This document shows, one piece after another, positions 26,806-35,500 of a stretch of DNA of 64,000 bases. The DNA is taken from assembly GCF_038806765.1 (NCBI RefSeq), contig NZ_CP152389.1, positions 1,736,001 to 1,800,000 on the forward strand, given 5' to 3'. The DNA comes from Mucilaginibacter sp. CSA2-8R (lineage in GTDB: Bacteria > Bacteroidota > Bacteroidia > Sphingobacteriales > Sphingobacteriaceae). The notes beneath the pieces are model-generated. The model did no database searches, was not told the DNA's origin, and saw nothing but the letters and a program-made list of their open reading frames with translations. A program made the position numbers and the translations under genes. Each line of letters starts with the position of its first letter. The stretch's first letter is position 1.

Positions 26806-29163
26806 TTAAGGCTTCATTAATCTTACCTCGTAGATATTTGCAATGGCCGAATTATCAGCAGCTACAAACTTAACTTCTAACTGCTTATCATTCATCACCT
26901 GCTGTGGCAAAGTATAATCTACATCAATAAACTGATTGGCATTGGTACCGTCTAATTTTACTGAGGCTACCAACTGCTGATTGATGTATATATTGAAATT
27001 GCGGTTCTTCTCGCGGCTAAAATAAGTAAGCCTGAGTTTATTGGCATTTTGAGCCGGGTTTTTTAATACGTAGCTAAACCAGCCGCTGCCGTTACGGAAA
27101 TGTCTTTCCTGGAAAGAGCCATTCTCTGTTTTTTCGCCTTTAAACTGGTGATCAGTTTCGGGTTGTTGCTCGCCGGTATTCACCAGGTCAACCGTTTTTA
27201 AATCCAGTTGCTGTTTCTTTTCTTCTTTGGCTTTCATGTTTGCAACCAGCGTTGGCAGTTTCTCTGACGTGGTGTAAGGCCAGTATAAAACATACCGTTT
27301 GTCTTGCAGGGTAAAGAAGGGGACCAGTTTTAGGTTTTTATACTTATCCTGGTAAATCAGCTTATCAGCGTCATATGTCAAGGGTTGTTTTTCTGGCGCA
27401 AGTGCATTGGCCATTGGGTTAGCTGTTGATACCAGCAGGGGGGCCTCATCCAACGGTAACATAGGGCCCGAGGCAATATGTCCCATACGGCTTCCGTCGG
27501 CCTCCAAACCCACTTCGTTCTGGGTGCCCATATCGGCAGCCAATACAATAGGGCCGTGTAAAAATGCAACGTAGTTAGAGCCATCTGGCAAAGCTTCGCT
27601 GGTGTTATGCATTGGTAAAGTAACCGTTATTTTATCGCCTGTTTTCCAGGTGCGGTTAATGCTGGCGTAGCCCAAAGCATTTTTAGCTAGGGTTTGTGAT
27701 TGTCCGTTTACCTTAACTTGCATTTGCCCGGCGCTCACCCATGATGGATACCTAAAGCGCATGGCAAACCGGCTTGGCTTGTTTAATTTTAACGTTAAGG
27801 CCGACTGTTCGCTATACGGAAAGGTGGTTTGTTGGATGAGGTTGAGGCCTTTCTCCTTCCAGTTCAGTTCTGATGCGATAAACAGGTTTACCAGTAAATC
27901 ATTACCCTGATGGGCATAAATCAGTTCGCCATATTTGCCATGGTTTTCTAAACCCGAACCTACACAGCACCAAAAGCTTTCTTGCGGATTAGAATATACC
28001 CGGTAATGTCCCGGACGCATCGGCGTAAAATAAACGAATCCACCTTCGGGCCGTTGCGACGACAGTATGTGATTATAAAGTGTGCGCTCGTAATAATCAA
28101 TGTAAGATGATGTCGGATTGCTCAGAAACAAATCGCGGGTCAGCTTCAACATATTATAGGAGTTGCAGGTTTCGGGCCCCTCACGCGATTCAATCATCGA
28201 CGAAAAGTTATCCGCAGGATTAAAATGTTCCCTTACACTGTTACCTCCAATAGCAACGGTACGATGATCAACTACCGTTTGCCAGAAAAAGGCAGCGGCA
28301 CTACTATAGCTCGTATCACCGCTCAGTTGGGCAATACGTTCAAAGCCAATTACTTTAGGTATTTGGGTGTTAGCATGTATACCGGTAAGTGCATCTTTAT
28401 GAGCTTCTAAAGGTTGCAGTATAGCTTGGTGCGAAAACCGCCGGGCCATTTCCAGATATTTCTTATTACCGGTAATGCCGTAAACATTGGCAAACACCTC
28501 ATTAAGTCCGCCTTGCTCGCTACGCAGCATGGTTTGTACCTGTTCGTCGGTAAGTTTGGCCGTGGTGTTATAAAACCAGTCTGTTAGCTTAAGGAGCATA
28601 TCGCGGGCGGCAGTAATTCCGGCAACCGTGTAAGCATCATACAAACCGGCGTAGAGTTTATGGATATTGTAAAGTGGCACCCATTTATTGTTGAGCCCGA
28701 AACTGTTGGCGTTAATGTTGCCTTTTTCAATTTCCTGCCACATTGCTTTACCGCCGGGTATGCCGGCTACATAACCATTGCCGTTGTTATCCTGGCATCG
28801 TTTTAACTCAGCCACCATGTAATCGAGCTTTTTCTTCACTTCTGCATTACCGGTAGAGGCATACATGAGCGATAAGGCCGAAAGGTAATGCCCACCGATG
28901 TGCCCGTCGAGTCCGGTGTTTTCCCAATTACCATATGAGGGAGCTTTTGGCGTAAGGCCGGCTTCTTTTAAGTAGGGTGCCAATAAACGGTCGGGGTTAA
29001 GCGACAGCATATATTTCATGTCGGTTTGCTGAGCCTGCTCAAACGGGCTTTTAAGCAAACGCACATCATTAAGCGGAAAACTCTCAACTGGTTTTACCTG
29101 CGCTATACCTTGCGCTGCCCACATGCCAATGAAAGCAGTCGCGATAAATTTTTTTATCATCAT
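26806..29163 (-). CDS. Glycoside hydrolase family 127 (DUF1680) enzyme
   Basis: 785 residues, exported (MMIKKFIATAFIGMWAAQGIAQ). The family type enzyme HypBA1 is a beta-L-arabinofuranosidase that uses a zinc-bound cysteine nucleophile. The key pieces are present: EGPETCNSYNMLKLTRDLF with the glutamate and a cysteine, and ESFWCCVGSGLENHGKYGE with the CC pair. The alpha/alpha barrel is followed by beta-sandwich domains (RFRYPSW, GPIVLAADMG) and a C-terminal DUF4986-like sandwich. It likely cuts arabinofuranose from plant polymers or glycoproteins. Its promoter lies back to back with that of the TetR gene. No other CAZyme is adjacent. Confidence 0.9.
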   Translation of the reverse strand: MMIKKFIATAFIGMWAAQGIAQVKPVESFPLNDVRLLKSPFEQAQQTDMKYMLSLNPDRLLAPYLKEAGLTPKAPSYGNWENTGLDGHIGGHYLSALSLMYASTGNAEVKKKLDYMVAELKRCQDNNGNGYVAGIPGGKAMWQEIEKGNINANSFGLNNKWVPLYNIHKLYAGLYDAYTVAGITAARDMLLKLTDWFYNTTAKLTDEQVQTMLRSEQGGLNEVFANVYGITGNKKYLEMARRFSHQAILQPLEAHKDALTGIHANTQIPKVIGFERIAQLSGDTSYSSAAAFFWQTVVDHRTVAIGGNSVREHFNPADNFSSMIESREGPETCNSYNMLKLTRDLFLSNPTSSYIDYYERTLYNHILSSQRPEGGFVYFTPMRPGHYRVYSNPQESFWCCVGSGLENHGKYGELIYAHQGNDLLVNLFIASELNWKEKGLNLIQQTTFPYSEQSALTLKLNKPSRFAMRFRYPSWVSAGQMQVKVNGQSQTLAKNALGYASINRTWKTGDKITVTLPMHNTSEALPDGSNYVAFLHGPIVLAADMGTQNEVGLEADGSRMGHIASGPMLPLDEAPLLVSTANPMANALAPEKQPLTYDADKLIYQDKYKNLKLVPFFTLQDKRYVLYWPYTTSEKLPTLVANMKAKEEKKQQLDLKTVDLVNTGEQQPETDHQFKGEKTENGSFQERHFRNGSGWFSYVLKNPAQNANKLRLTYFSREKNRNFNIYINQQLVASVKLDGTNANQFIDVDYTLPQQVMNDKQLEVKFVAADNSAIANIYEVRLMKP

Positions 29164-29244
29164 TACTTGCTGTTAAGCAGAAATTTAAGATTCAGAAAAA
29201 GTATTAAGGAGCAACTACCTGGGTAGCTATAATTGGTTAATTGT

Positions 29245-29276
29245 CAAATCTACAATTAAAACGAAATAATTACAAA
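29245..29276 (-). promoter_or_regulatory. Promoter of the GH127 gene
   Basis: On the minus strand TTTG (29273-29276), 20 bases, TAGATTTG (29245-29252). Both boxes match the Bacteroidota consensus. It is back to back with the tetR promoter. Confidence 0.65.
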
Positions 29277-29281
29277 TAATA

Positions 29282-29311
29282 TTGCGATAGGTATAAAAAC
29301 TGTTATGTTTG
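29282..29311 (+). promoter_or_regulatory. Promoter of the TetR gene
   Basis: TTG (29282-29284), 19 bases, TATGTTTG (29304-29311), a textbook TTG-N19-TAnnTTTG promoter; the operator follows the -7 box by 7 bases. Confidence 0.75.
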
Positions 29312-29318
29312 CAAAACA

Positions 29319-29330
29319 TACCAATTGGTA
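29319..29330. promoter_or_regulatory. TetR operator site 1
   Basis: Perfect 12-base palindrome TACCAATTGGTA at the expected transcription start of the tetR gene. A near copy precedes the next gene at 29939-29950. Confidence 0.7.
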
Positions 29331-29335
29331 CTTTT

Positions 29336-29920
29336 ATGTCTAAGGCAGCTAACACCCGTTTAACGATATTGAAAAAGGCATTTGACTTGGTTTATAAGCA
29401 GGGTTTTCAAGCCACCAGTATCGACGATATTATTGCTACCACGCAGGTTACTAAAGGTGCATTTTTTTATCACTTTAAAAATAAGGATGAAATGGGGCTG
29501 GCCATGATTAATGAGTTGATGTATCCCGGTATGTTAAAAGTTATGGTTGAACCACTGCTGGCTGCAAAAAATCCGGCTGAAGAAGTGTATCTAATGATGC
29601 AAAATATCTTACTGAAACAGCCCATGTTTGACGTAAAATACGGATGCCCTGCGGTAAATCTGATAGAAGAAATGGCGCCGCTTAATATTCAATTTAACCA
29701 AATTCTCTGTAAATTATTTAATGAATGGCAAAAAGCAATTAGCCAGGTCTTTAAACAAGGTAAAATGGCTGGAACAATAAAAAGCAACATTGATGAGAAA
29801 CAAGTGGCTTATTTTATAATGGCAGGTTATAGCGGCATCCGTAACATGGGTAAGATGTTGGGTCCGGCCTGCTATAAAGCCTATTTATCCGAATTAAAAA
29901 TCTATTTGAATCAGCTTTAA
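29336..29920 (+). CDS. TetR/AcrR family transcriptional regulator
   Basis: 194 residues. The N-terminal DNA-binding domain is typical: TRLTILKKAFDLVYKQGFQATSIDDIIATTQVTKGAFFYHFKNKDEMG, seen in the recognition part TKGAFFYHFKNKDE. The C-terminal ligand domain resembles TetR_C subgroups with a conserved YGCPAVNLIEEM segment. The ATG at 29336 gives MSKAANTRLTI and places the palindrome in the leader; the frame's upstream ATG at 29309 lies inside the -7 box. The same palindrome before the downstream membrane-protein gene suggests autoregulation plus control of 29955-30751. TetR regulators of this subgroup often sense small organics; the ligand is unknown. Confidence 0.92.
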   Translation: MSKAANTRLTILKKAFDLVYKQGFQATSIDDIIATTQVTKGAFFYHFKNKDEMGLAMINELMYPGMLKVMVEPLLAAKNPAEEVYLMMQNILLKQPMFDVKYGCPAVNLIEEMAPLNIQFNQILCKLFNEWQKAISQVFKQGKMAGTIKSNIDEKQVAYFIMAGYSGIRNMGKMLGPACYKAYLSELKIYLNQL

Positions 29921-29938
29921 AAATTTTTTCTAAAAACA

Positions 29939-29950
29939 TACTAATTGGTA
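29939..29950. promoter_or_regulatory. TetR operator site 2
   Basis: TACTAATTGGTA, differing from operator 1 by one base and sharing the flanks ACATAC and GGTA. It ends 4 bases before the ATG of the downstream membrane protein. Confidence 0.65.
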
Positions 29951-29954
29951 TCTA

Positions 29955-30419
29955 ATGAGTATTCTGCTTTTACTTCATTCTGTAATGCGCTGGCTGGTAT
30001 TGGCCAGCTTATTATATTCAATATATCGGGCGTATCAAGGTCATCAGCAAAAACTTCCTTTTACCCGAACAGACAATCAGGTTCGTCATTGGACGGCAAC
30101 TATTGCCCATATGCAATTATTGATTGGTATAATTGTTTACACGCAAAGTGCAACCGTAAAAATGTTGGCTACTGGCTTGGCTAACGGTAATGGCCATATT
30201 ACAGAGCCGGTATTTTTCGGCATCATTCACATTACGTTGATGCTCGTAGCTATTGTTATTATCACCGTAGGTTCGGCTATGGCTAAGAGAAAAGTTTTGG
30301 CGGCTGATAAGCATCACACGCAATTAATTTTTTTCTCAGTAGCTCTCGCGATCATCTTTATTGCTATACCCTGGCCTTTTTCACCTTTAGCGCAACGGCC
30401 TTTTATCAGACTATCATAA
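29955..30419 (+). CDS. Four-helix membrane protein, cytochrome b-like
   Basis: 154 residues with four predicted membrane segments (about 3-22, 46-63, 85-105, 121-138). Conserved-looking histidines sit in LLHSVMRW, RHWTATIAH and FGIIHITLM, which is why relatives in Bacteroidota are often called cytochrome b-type; heme binding is not established from the sequence. It starts 34 bases after the TetR gene and is preceded by a copy of the TetR operator, so it is probably regulated by it. The exact function is not recognised. Confidence 0.7.
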   Translation: MSILLLLHSVMRWLVLASLLYSIYRAYQGHQQKLPFTRTDNQVRHWTATIAHMQLLIGIIVYTQSATVKMLATGLANGNGHITEPVFFGIIHITLMLVAIVIITVGSAMAKRKVLAADKHHTQLIFFSVALAIIFIAIPWPFSPLAQRPFIRLS

Positions 30420-30430
30420 AAATCAAAAAC

Positions 30431-30751
30431 ATGTTATTATCACTCAGCACAGGTGTGGGTCGGCTGCGCCTTATCGGTTACCTGGAAGGTATTTCTCTTC
30501 TTGCACTGCTTTTTGTTGCCGTACCAATAAAATATTGGGGAAACTCGCCGGCTTTGGTGAAAAGTATTGGCCCGGTGCACGGCGGGCTGTTCTTGCTTTA
30601 TTTGTTTAATGCACTCAGTGTTGGCATAGCTCAGAAATGGCCGTTTAAAACGGTTACCTGGAAAGTGCTGCTGGCTTGCCTGGTGCCTTTCGGGACGTTT
30701 TACATTGATCACAAGATATTAAGTCGCATAACAGCGAAACAAATAAGCTAA
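30431..30751 (+). CDS. DUF3817 small membrane protein
   Basis: 106 residues, three membrane segments. The family pattern is visible: RLIGYLEGISLLALLFVAVPIKY, GPVHGGLFLLYLFNAL and ACLVPFGTFYIDHKIL, here quoted in pieces of known DUF3817 conservation. Function unknown. Eleven bases after the cytochrome b-like gene, last of the TetR unit. Confidence 0.85.
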   Translation: MLLSLSTGVGRLRLIGYLEGISLLALLFVAVPIKYWGNSPALVKSIGPVHGGLFLLYLFNALSVGIAQKWPFKTVTWKVLLACLVPFGTFYIDHKILSRITAKQIS

Positions 30752-30766
30752 ATTTTAATTTAGCTT
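30745..30766. terminator. Hairpin spanning two convergent stop codons
   Basis: AAGCTAAAT (30745-30753) and ATTTAGCTT (30758-30766) around 4 bases. It overlaps the TAA of the DUF3817 gene and the stop of the DAC-like gene, so it may serve both. AT-rich and weak. Confidence 0.5.
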
Positions 30767-31907
30767 ACAGCAACAGCACATCAATTCGATGAGCGTGAAC
30801 GCGATGCAGTTTTTCTGACCAGGCAAATACGGTAAATTGACCATCTTGTGAAGCTACCACGGCAACAGCATTATGTTGGTCGTGCACAAACTGGGCAGCT
30901 GCTAAGTGGCGTGTGCCGCCATTTTGCGCCGGGTGCATACGGGTTGCCTGCGCACCGGCCACCGGTTCGGTCATAATAATTTCTTCAACCGGAACGCTAT
31001 TGGCCGAACGTGCTACTTTAGCGCCAAAAGCAAGCAGATCATAGTGCTGGGTAATTACCGTAGCGCCATCAACAGCAGTAAAGCCACCAATAATATCAAT
31101 AGCCTGCAGCAGCGATTCTTTCCATTCAAAAGTATCTCGTTCCTGCTCACCCTGCTTCATCAGGTCGGGTATGGCGGAGTAGGGTGGGGTTACCGGATAT
31201 TTAATAGGGCTTATTACCGATTCCCGCCATTGGTCCGAATCATCAGGAACGATGAGTACCAGTCCGCCGCGGCGATGTAGACGTATGCTGGCCGCCAGTT
31301 GCACCAGTACATTGAAAGTTTCGCCCATAAATGATGGCAGCGACATATTCATGAGCGATGCATGCAATGCCGGGCAGTCTGCAATACCCATCGATTTTTC
31401 GTCGAGTATTTTAATTTGATCGCCGTGCAGCACCGCTACGTTCACAAACTTGCCAAAGCCATCCAACCGGCGGTGTTTAATAACTAACAATCCGGGTTCA
31501 ACCACTTCTAAAACAAAGCAAATACCCGGTACGGTATGAGTTGTGCCCCAAATGTATAATTCATCGTCTTCATGCCATACCCCCAAATGTATGCCCGGCT
31601 GCTCTACAGCTGGGGCTAATTTCACCAGGTTTTGAGGCGTAAGCCGCAGCCGGTTACCAAATATCAGGGGTTTACCAGCCTGTTTGGGTTCTAATAACGC
31701 TAAAGAGATACTTACCGGTCGTCCTTCCTCGCGGCGTAGGCTGGCCCAAAAGGCAATGTCTATCACAGCCTCGATGATGCCGGCACTGCACGCCGTAGCC
31801 AGTTCTTGCTCGCCGAGCTCCCGAGCCTGCGCCAGATGATCAGCAAAATGTGTTTCTATAGTTTCGGCTACCATCCGGGCAGCCAGGTACGAAGGTTCTG
31901 AAAACAT
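30765..31907 (-). CDS. DAC-domain (DisA_N-like) protein with N-terminal sensor region
   Basis: 380 residues from the ATG at 31907. The C-terminal third matches the diadenylate cyclase fold: GFTAVDGATVIT (DGA at 280-282) and GGTRHLAAAQFVHDQHNAVAVVASQDG, in which TRHL (332-335) replaces the catalytic-site TRHRAA. The N-terminal 200 residues are a separate alpha/beta region that resembles the DACNV-type sensor described only in genome surveys. True DAC enzymes make c-di-AMP from two ATP; the loss of the second arginine of RHR makes activity uncertain, so it could be a binding or divergent enzyme. A PgpH-type c-di-AMP phosphodiesterase is encoded at 46970. Stop overlaps a shared hairpin. Confidence 0.72.
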   Translation of the reverse strand: MFSEPSYLAARMVAETIETHFADHLAQARELGEQELATACSAGIIEAVIDIAFWASLRREEGRPVSISLALLEPKQAGKPLIFGNRLRLTPQNLVKLAPAVEQPGIHLGVWHEDDELYIWGTTHTVPGICFVLEVVEPGLLVIKHRRLDGFGKFVNVAVLHGDQIKILDEKSMGIADCPALHASLMNMSLPSFMGETFNVLVQLAASIRLHRRGGLVLIVPDDSDQWRESVISPIKYPVTPPYSAIPDLMKQGEQERDTFEWKESLLQAIDIIGGFTAVDGATVITQHYDLLAFGAKVARSANSVPVEEIIMTEPVAGAQATRMHPAQNGGTRHLAAAQFVHDQHNAVAVVASQDGQFTVFAWSEKLHRVHAHRIDVLLL

Positions 31908-32138
31908 AGGTCGGACGTATAAAGTAACAATGATAACAACCCGGCGCCTCACTTTAGGCAATGCTTTTGTAAAATTGGATATAAATCTAAAGCGTTAGCA
32001 TAACAGCTCATCAATGCTACCAAATATTTTACATTTATGCACGCCTGGCAGGCAGCATTATTAATGATGCAACAGGTATCTTTGCAGCGCAAATTTGCAC
32101 GGCACAACTTAGTTAACGAGTTTGCATTAAATATTAAT

Positions 32139-32885
32139 ATGCGTTTTAAAATCACCCGGTTTATTTACGGTGCTGCATTACTGTTAGCTTCCTGCAAGTC
32201 GCATTATACTTTAGTTGAAGCTAAACGCAGCGAGTATAATATTAATAATGCCGTTTCGGCCGATTCCACGGTCATCAAAACTTACCTGCCCTATAAGCAA
32301 AAAATGGAAGCGCAAATGAGCGCTGTTATTGGCCAAAGTGCGCGTCTGCTTACCAAAAGCGGTGAAACCGAAAGCCTGTTGGGCAACTTTTTTGCCGATG
32401 CCGTAACCTCCGAGGCGCTTAAGATTGATCCGGCTATTGATTTTGCAGTGCCTACCACCAAAGGAGGTTTACGTAATGATGTTGCCCAGGGCAATATTAC
32501 CTTGAGTACTATGTTTGAGCTAATGCCATTTGAAAACGAGCTGGTGGTGCTTAAGCTTAAAGGAACTGATGTTGAACAATTACTCACCTTTTTGGCGCAG
32601 AGCGGTGGTCAGCCGGTAAATAACATTAAGTTTAGTATTGCTAACGGGCAAGCTCAACAGGTATTGATTAAAGGTCAGCCGTTTGATCGTAACCACATTT
32701 ATAACGTTTTAACCTCAGATTATATAGCTAACGGCGGCGATAACGTTAAAGGTATGGCTAACCCGCTGGAGCGTAAGGTTTTGGGCTTACGTGTTCGCGA
32801 TGCCTTGATTAATTACGTAAAGCAACAAACCACAGCCGGTAAACCAATAGATGCTCAACTCGATGGAAGAATTACAAAAAATTAA
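32139..32885 (+). CDS. Lipoprotein with 5'-nucleotidase C-terminal domain
   Basis: 248 residues starting at ATG 32139 (MRFKITRFIYGAALLLASCK), a lipoprotein signal with the cysteine at LLASC. The rest matches the 5'-nucleotidase C-terminal domain: SLLGNFFADAVTSEALK, FAVPTTKGGLRNDVAQG, LMPFENELVVLKLKGTDV and YNVLTSDYIANGGDN, which bind the nucleoside base. It has no catalytic metal-binding domain. That domain is encoded by the next gene, which overlaps by 23 bases, so the two chains likely assemble as one periplasmic phosphatase. Confidence 0.88.
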   Translation: MRFKITRFIYGAALLLASCKSHYTLVEAKRSEYNINNAVSADSTVIKTYLPYKQKMEAQMSAVIGQSARLLTKSGETESLLGNFFADAVTSEALKIDPAIDFAVPTTKGGLRNDVAQGNITLSTMFELMPFENELVVLKLKGTDVEQLLTFLAQSGGQPVNNIKFSIANGQAQQVLIKGQPFDRNHIYNVLTSDYIANGGDNVKGMANPLERKVLGLRVRDALINYVKQQTTAGKPIDAQLDGRITKN

Positions 32886-33804
32886 CCGCAGAAGTTTTAT
32901 TCGGACCGGTGGTACTGCACTGGCCGCTATGGCATTAAGCACTTACTCGTTAGACGCATTGGCTGCCGGTGATGTGCATAGGTTAACTATTTTGCATACT
33001 AATGATGTGCATAGTCGTATTGAACCTTTCCCGATGGATGGCTCTAAAAATCAGGGTTTGGGTGGTACGGCACGTCGCGCGGCATTAATTAAAAAAATAA
33101 GGGCCGAGCAAGACCATGTGTTGCTGCTGGATGCGGGCGACATTTTTCAGGGTACGCCGTATTTTAACCTATTTGGCGGCGAGCTGGAATTGAAACTGAT
33201 GAGCCAGATGGGATATGATGCGGCTACGATGGGTAATCACGATTTTGACAACACCATCGACGGTTTTTATAAGCAGCTGCCTAATGCTAATTTTCCGATT
33301 TTAGTAAGCAACTACGATTTTAGTAACACGGTGATGCACCAGTCAAGCAAGCCTTACCAAGTGTTTCAAAAAAATGGTTTAAAAATTGGCGTGTTTGGTT
33401 TAGGTATTGAACTGGCCGGTTTGGTTGATCCGCGCAATTACAAAGAAACCCGCTATCTCGACCCTATACAAAAGGGTAACGAAGTTGCCGCCCTGCTTAA
33501 AAACGAGCTGCAATGCAATTTAGTGATTTGCCTTTCGCATTTAGGGTATAAATACAACGATAAAAAGGTGTCGGACCAGGTGCTGGCTAAGAATACCCGG
33601 AACATCGACTTAATTATTGGTGGCCACACGCACACCTTCATGGACCAGCCTGAGGATATAAAAAACCTTGACGGACAGATTACCACGATCAACCAGGTGG
33701 GTTTTGCCGGTATTAATTTGGGGCGTATTGATTACTTTTTCGAAAAATGCAGCGGCAAAAAGTCGATGGCTGCGAGCAGTTATCAAATATCAAACAGCAT
33801 TTGA
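32863..33804 (+). CDS. Tat-exported metallophosphatase (5'-nucleotidase N-terminal domain)
   Basis: 313 residues from ATG 32863. A twin-arginine signal is clear (NRRSFIRTGGTALAAMALS). The calcineurin-like dimetal site follows: LHTNDVHS, DAGDIFQG, MGNHDFDN, CLSHLGY and GGHTHTF. It is the catalytic half of UshA-type 5'-nucleotidase and lacks the C-terminal domain, which is supplied by the gene before it. Expected substrates are nucleotides or related phosphoesters in the periplasm. Confidence 0.92.
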   Translation: MEELQKINRRSFIRTGGTALAAMALSTYSLDALAAGDVHRLTILHTNDVHSRIEPFPMDGSKNQGLGGTARRAALIKKIRAEQDHVLLLDAGDIFQGTPYFNLFGGELELKLMSQMGYDAATMGNHDFDNTIDGFYKQLPNANFPILVSNYDFSNTVMHQSSKPYQVFQKNGLKIGVFGLGIELAGLVDPRNYKETRYLDPIQKGNEVAALLKNELQCNLVICLSHLGYKYNDKKVSDQVLAKNTRNIDLIIGGHTHTFMDQPEDIKNLDGQITTINQVGFAGINLGRIDYFFEKCSGKKSMAASSYQISNSI

Positions 33805-33880
33805 GTGCCAAATTATTTTCACTCAGCGTGTATTTGAAAGCGTAATTTTTCAATTAGCGGCAGATTAGGTAATAATTTAA

Positions 33881-33888
33881 TAAATTTG
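33881..33888 (+). promoter_or_regulatory. -7 promoter element before the DUF6580-like gene
   Basis: TAAATTTG matches TAnnTTTG, 18 bases before the ATG at 33907. No convincing -33 box was seen. Confidence 0.45.
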
Positions 33889-33906
33889 GCTTTTAAACGG
33901 TTTGAT

Positions 33907-34500
33907 ATGTCATTGCAAAAAGTTAAGCTGAACGCACCTGCTTATATCCTGATAATACTGGCTTCGATTATTGCTACCGGTGCCATGCGCCTGGTGAGTT
34001 TTTATTTTCCGCTGTTCAGTAACTTTAGTCCGTTAGGCGCACTTTCTATATTTGGAGGAGTTTACTTTGCCGATAAATGGAAAGCCGGTTTATTATCAGT
34101 AATTACCCTTTTTGTAACTGATATTTTTATCAACTATCTGTATTCGGCTAAGTTAGTTTTGTGGTACAGCAACAGTGCCCTGTGGTTGTATGCCAGCTTG
34201 CTGATTATGGTAATGATTGGCAGCCTGATTAAAAAAGTAAACGTAGCGAACGTGTTACTGGCTTCGTTAGCCAGCGTAGCGGTACACTGGTTGCTTACCG
34301 ATATTGAGCCCTGGCTGCAAAGCAGCTACTATGCTAAAGGCCTGTTAGGTTACGGTGAGTCGTTACTAATGGCGATACCTTTTGAGCGTAACATGCTTTT
34401 AGCCGATGCCGTATTTGGTGCCATTTTGTTTGGTGGATACGAGTTTGTAAAAACCCGTGCCAATGCCAAAAGATATGCTGCAGAGCAGTTAACAGTTTAA
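33907..34500 (+). CDS. DUF6580-like membrane protein
   Basis: 197 residues with five to six hydrophobic segments, starting at ATG 33907. The blocks FPLFSNFSPLGALSIFGGVYF and FERNMLLADAVFGAILFGGYEF look like the conserved ends of a small transporter-like family annotated DUF6580; similar S-component-like proteins carry small solutes. The substrate is unknown. Between the 5'-nucleotidase pair and a convergent YpdA gene; the -7 element gives it its own transcription. Confidence 0.72.
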   Translation: MSLQKVKLNAPAYILIILASIIATGAMRLVSFYFPLFSNFSPLGALSIFGGVYFADKWKAGLLSVITLFVTDIFINYLYSAKLVLWYSNSALWLYASLLIMVMIGSLIKKVNVANVLLASLASVAVHWLLTDIEPWLQSSYYAKGLLGYGESLLMAIPFERNMLLADAVFGAILFGGYEFVKTRANAKRYAAEQLTV

Positions 34501-34524
34501 GCAAACCACAACTGCCCGCCGCCT

Positions 34525-35487
34525 TTATTTGCGTTTGGCGGTAATATCATTTAGTATCATTTCGGCATGTACGCGTGAGTTTTCTATAAACCATAAATGC
34601 GTATCCATGCCTCCGCAAACTACGCCGGCCAGGTAAACGCCCGGTAGGTTGGTTTCCATCGTTTTGGGGTTGTATTGCGGAATGTACTTGCCATCGTCAG
34701 AAAGATTAATACCCATTTTTTGTAAAAAGTTAAAGTTGGGTTTGTAACCCGTCATGGCCATTACAAAATCATTGGCAATGGTAATCAGTCCGTCGGGTGT
34801 TTCAATATCTACTTCGTGCTCGCGTATGGCTTTTAGATTGGAGTTAAAGTGGGCTTTAATACTGCCTTCTTCAATACGGTTTAAAATGTCTGGCTTTACC
34901 CAATATTTTACGCGGCTGCTAATCTCGCTGCCTCGAACCACCATAGTTACTTCAGCACCTTTGCGGTAAGTTTCGAGCGCCACATCAACCGATGAATTAC
35001 TGGCTCCTACTACCACTACCTTTTGCAAAGTATAAAAGTGCGGATCCTGGTAGTAGTGTTTCACTTTAGGCAAATCTTCGCCCGGGATGTCCAAGTTTAC
35101 TGATATGTCGTAAAAGCCGGTAGCCACAACGATGTTTTTAGCTTCGTAGGTGCCTTTGTTGCTCATTATAGTGTAGTTATCTTCTTTTCTCTCAACTGAC
35201 TTAACTTCTTCAAATAGTTGCAAAGGGAGGTTATTAGCCAGCGATACACGACGATAATATTCTAAGGCGTCGGCACGGTTGGGTTTAGTGTGGGTAGTAG
35301 CAAATGGGTAGCCGCCAATCTCCAATTTTTCTGAAGTAGAAAAAAAGGTCATGGTAGACGGGTAGTTATATAATGAGTTAACCAGCGTGCCTTTTTCTAA
35401 AATAAGAAAGCTTAAGCCGGCTTTTTGAGCAGCCAGTCCGCAAGTTAACCCAATAGGGCCTCCGCCAATAATAATCAAATCGAGCAT
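34525..35487 (-). CDS. ypdA: YpdA-family bacillithiol disulfide reductase (putative)
   Basis: 320-residue FAD/NADPH flavoprotein with the start placed at ATG 35487 (MLDLIIIGGGPIGLTCGLAA). It has the FAD GxGxxG motif at the N-terminus, a second nucleotide motif VVVGASNSSVDVALE, and the YpdA-like SLYNYPSTMTFFSTSEKLEIGG segment and no CxxC active site, unlike thioredoxin reductase. Family members reduce bacillithiol disulfide. Bacillithiol biosynthesis is found in parts of Bacteroidota, so the assignment fits. It follows the GNAT gene by 13 bases in the same operon. Confidence 0.85.
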   Translation of the reverse strand: MLDLIIIGGGPIGLTCGLAAQKAGLSFLILEKGTLVNSLYNYPSTMTFFSTSEKLEIGGYPFATTHTKPNRADALEYYRRVSLANNLPLQLFEEVKSVERKEDNYTIMSNKGTYEAKNIVVATGFYDISVNLDIPGEDLPKVKHYYQDPHFYTLQKVVVVGASNSSVDVALETYRKGAEVTMVVRGSEISSRVKYWVKPDILNRIEEGSIKAHFNSNLKAIREHEVDIETPDGLITIANDFVMAMTGYKPNFNFLQKMGINLSDDGKYIPQYNPKTMETNLPGVYLAGVVCGGMDTHLWFIENSRVHAEMILNDITAKRK

Positions 35488-35500
35488 AAACGTAAATAAA

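Noticed and set aside
33886..33906. TTG start of the DUF6580-like gene
   Set aside because: It lies in the -7 box TAAATTTG; the ATG at 33907 fits.
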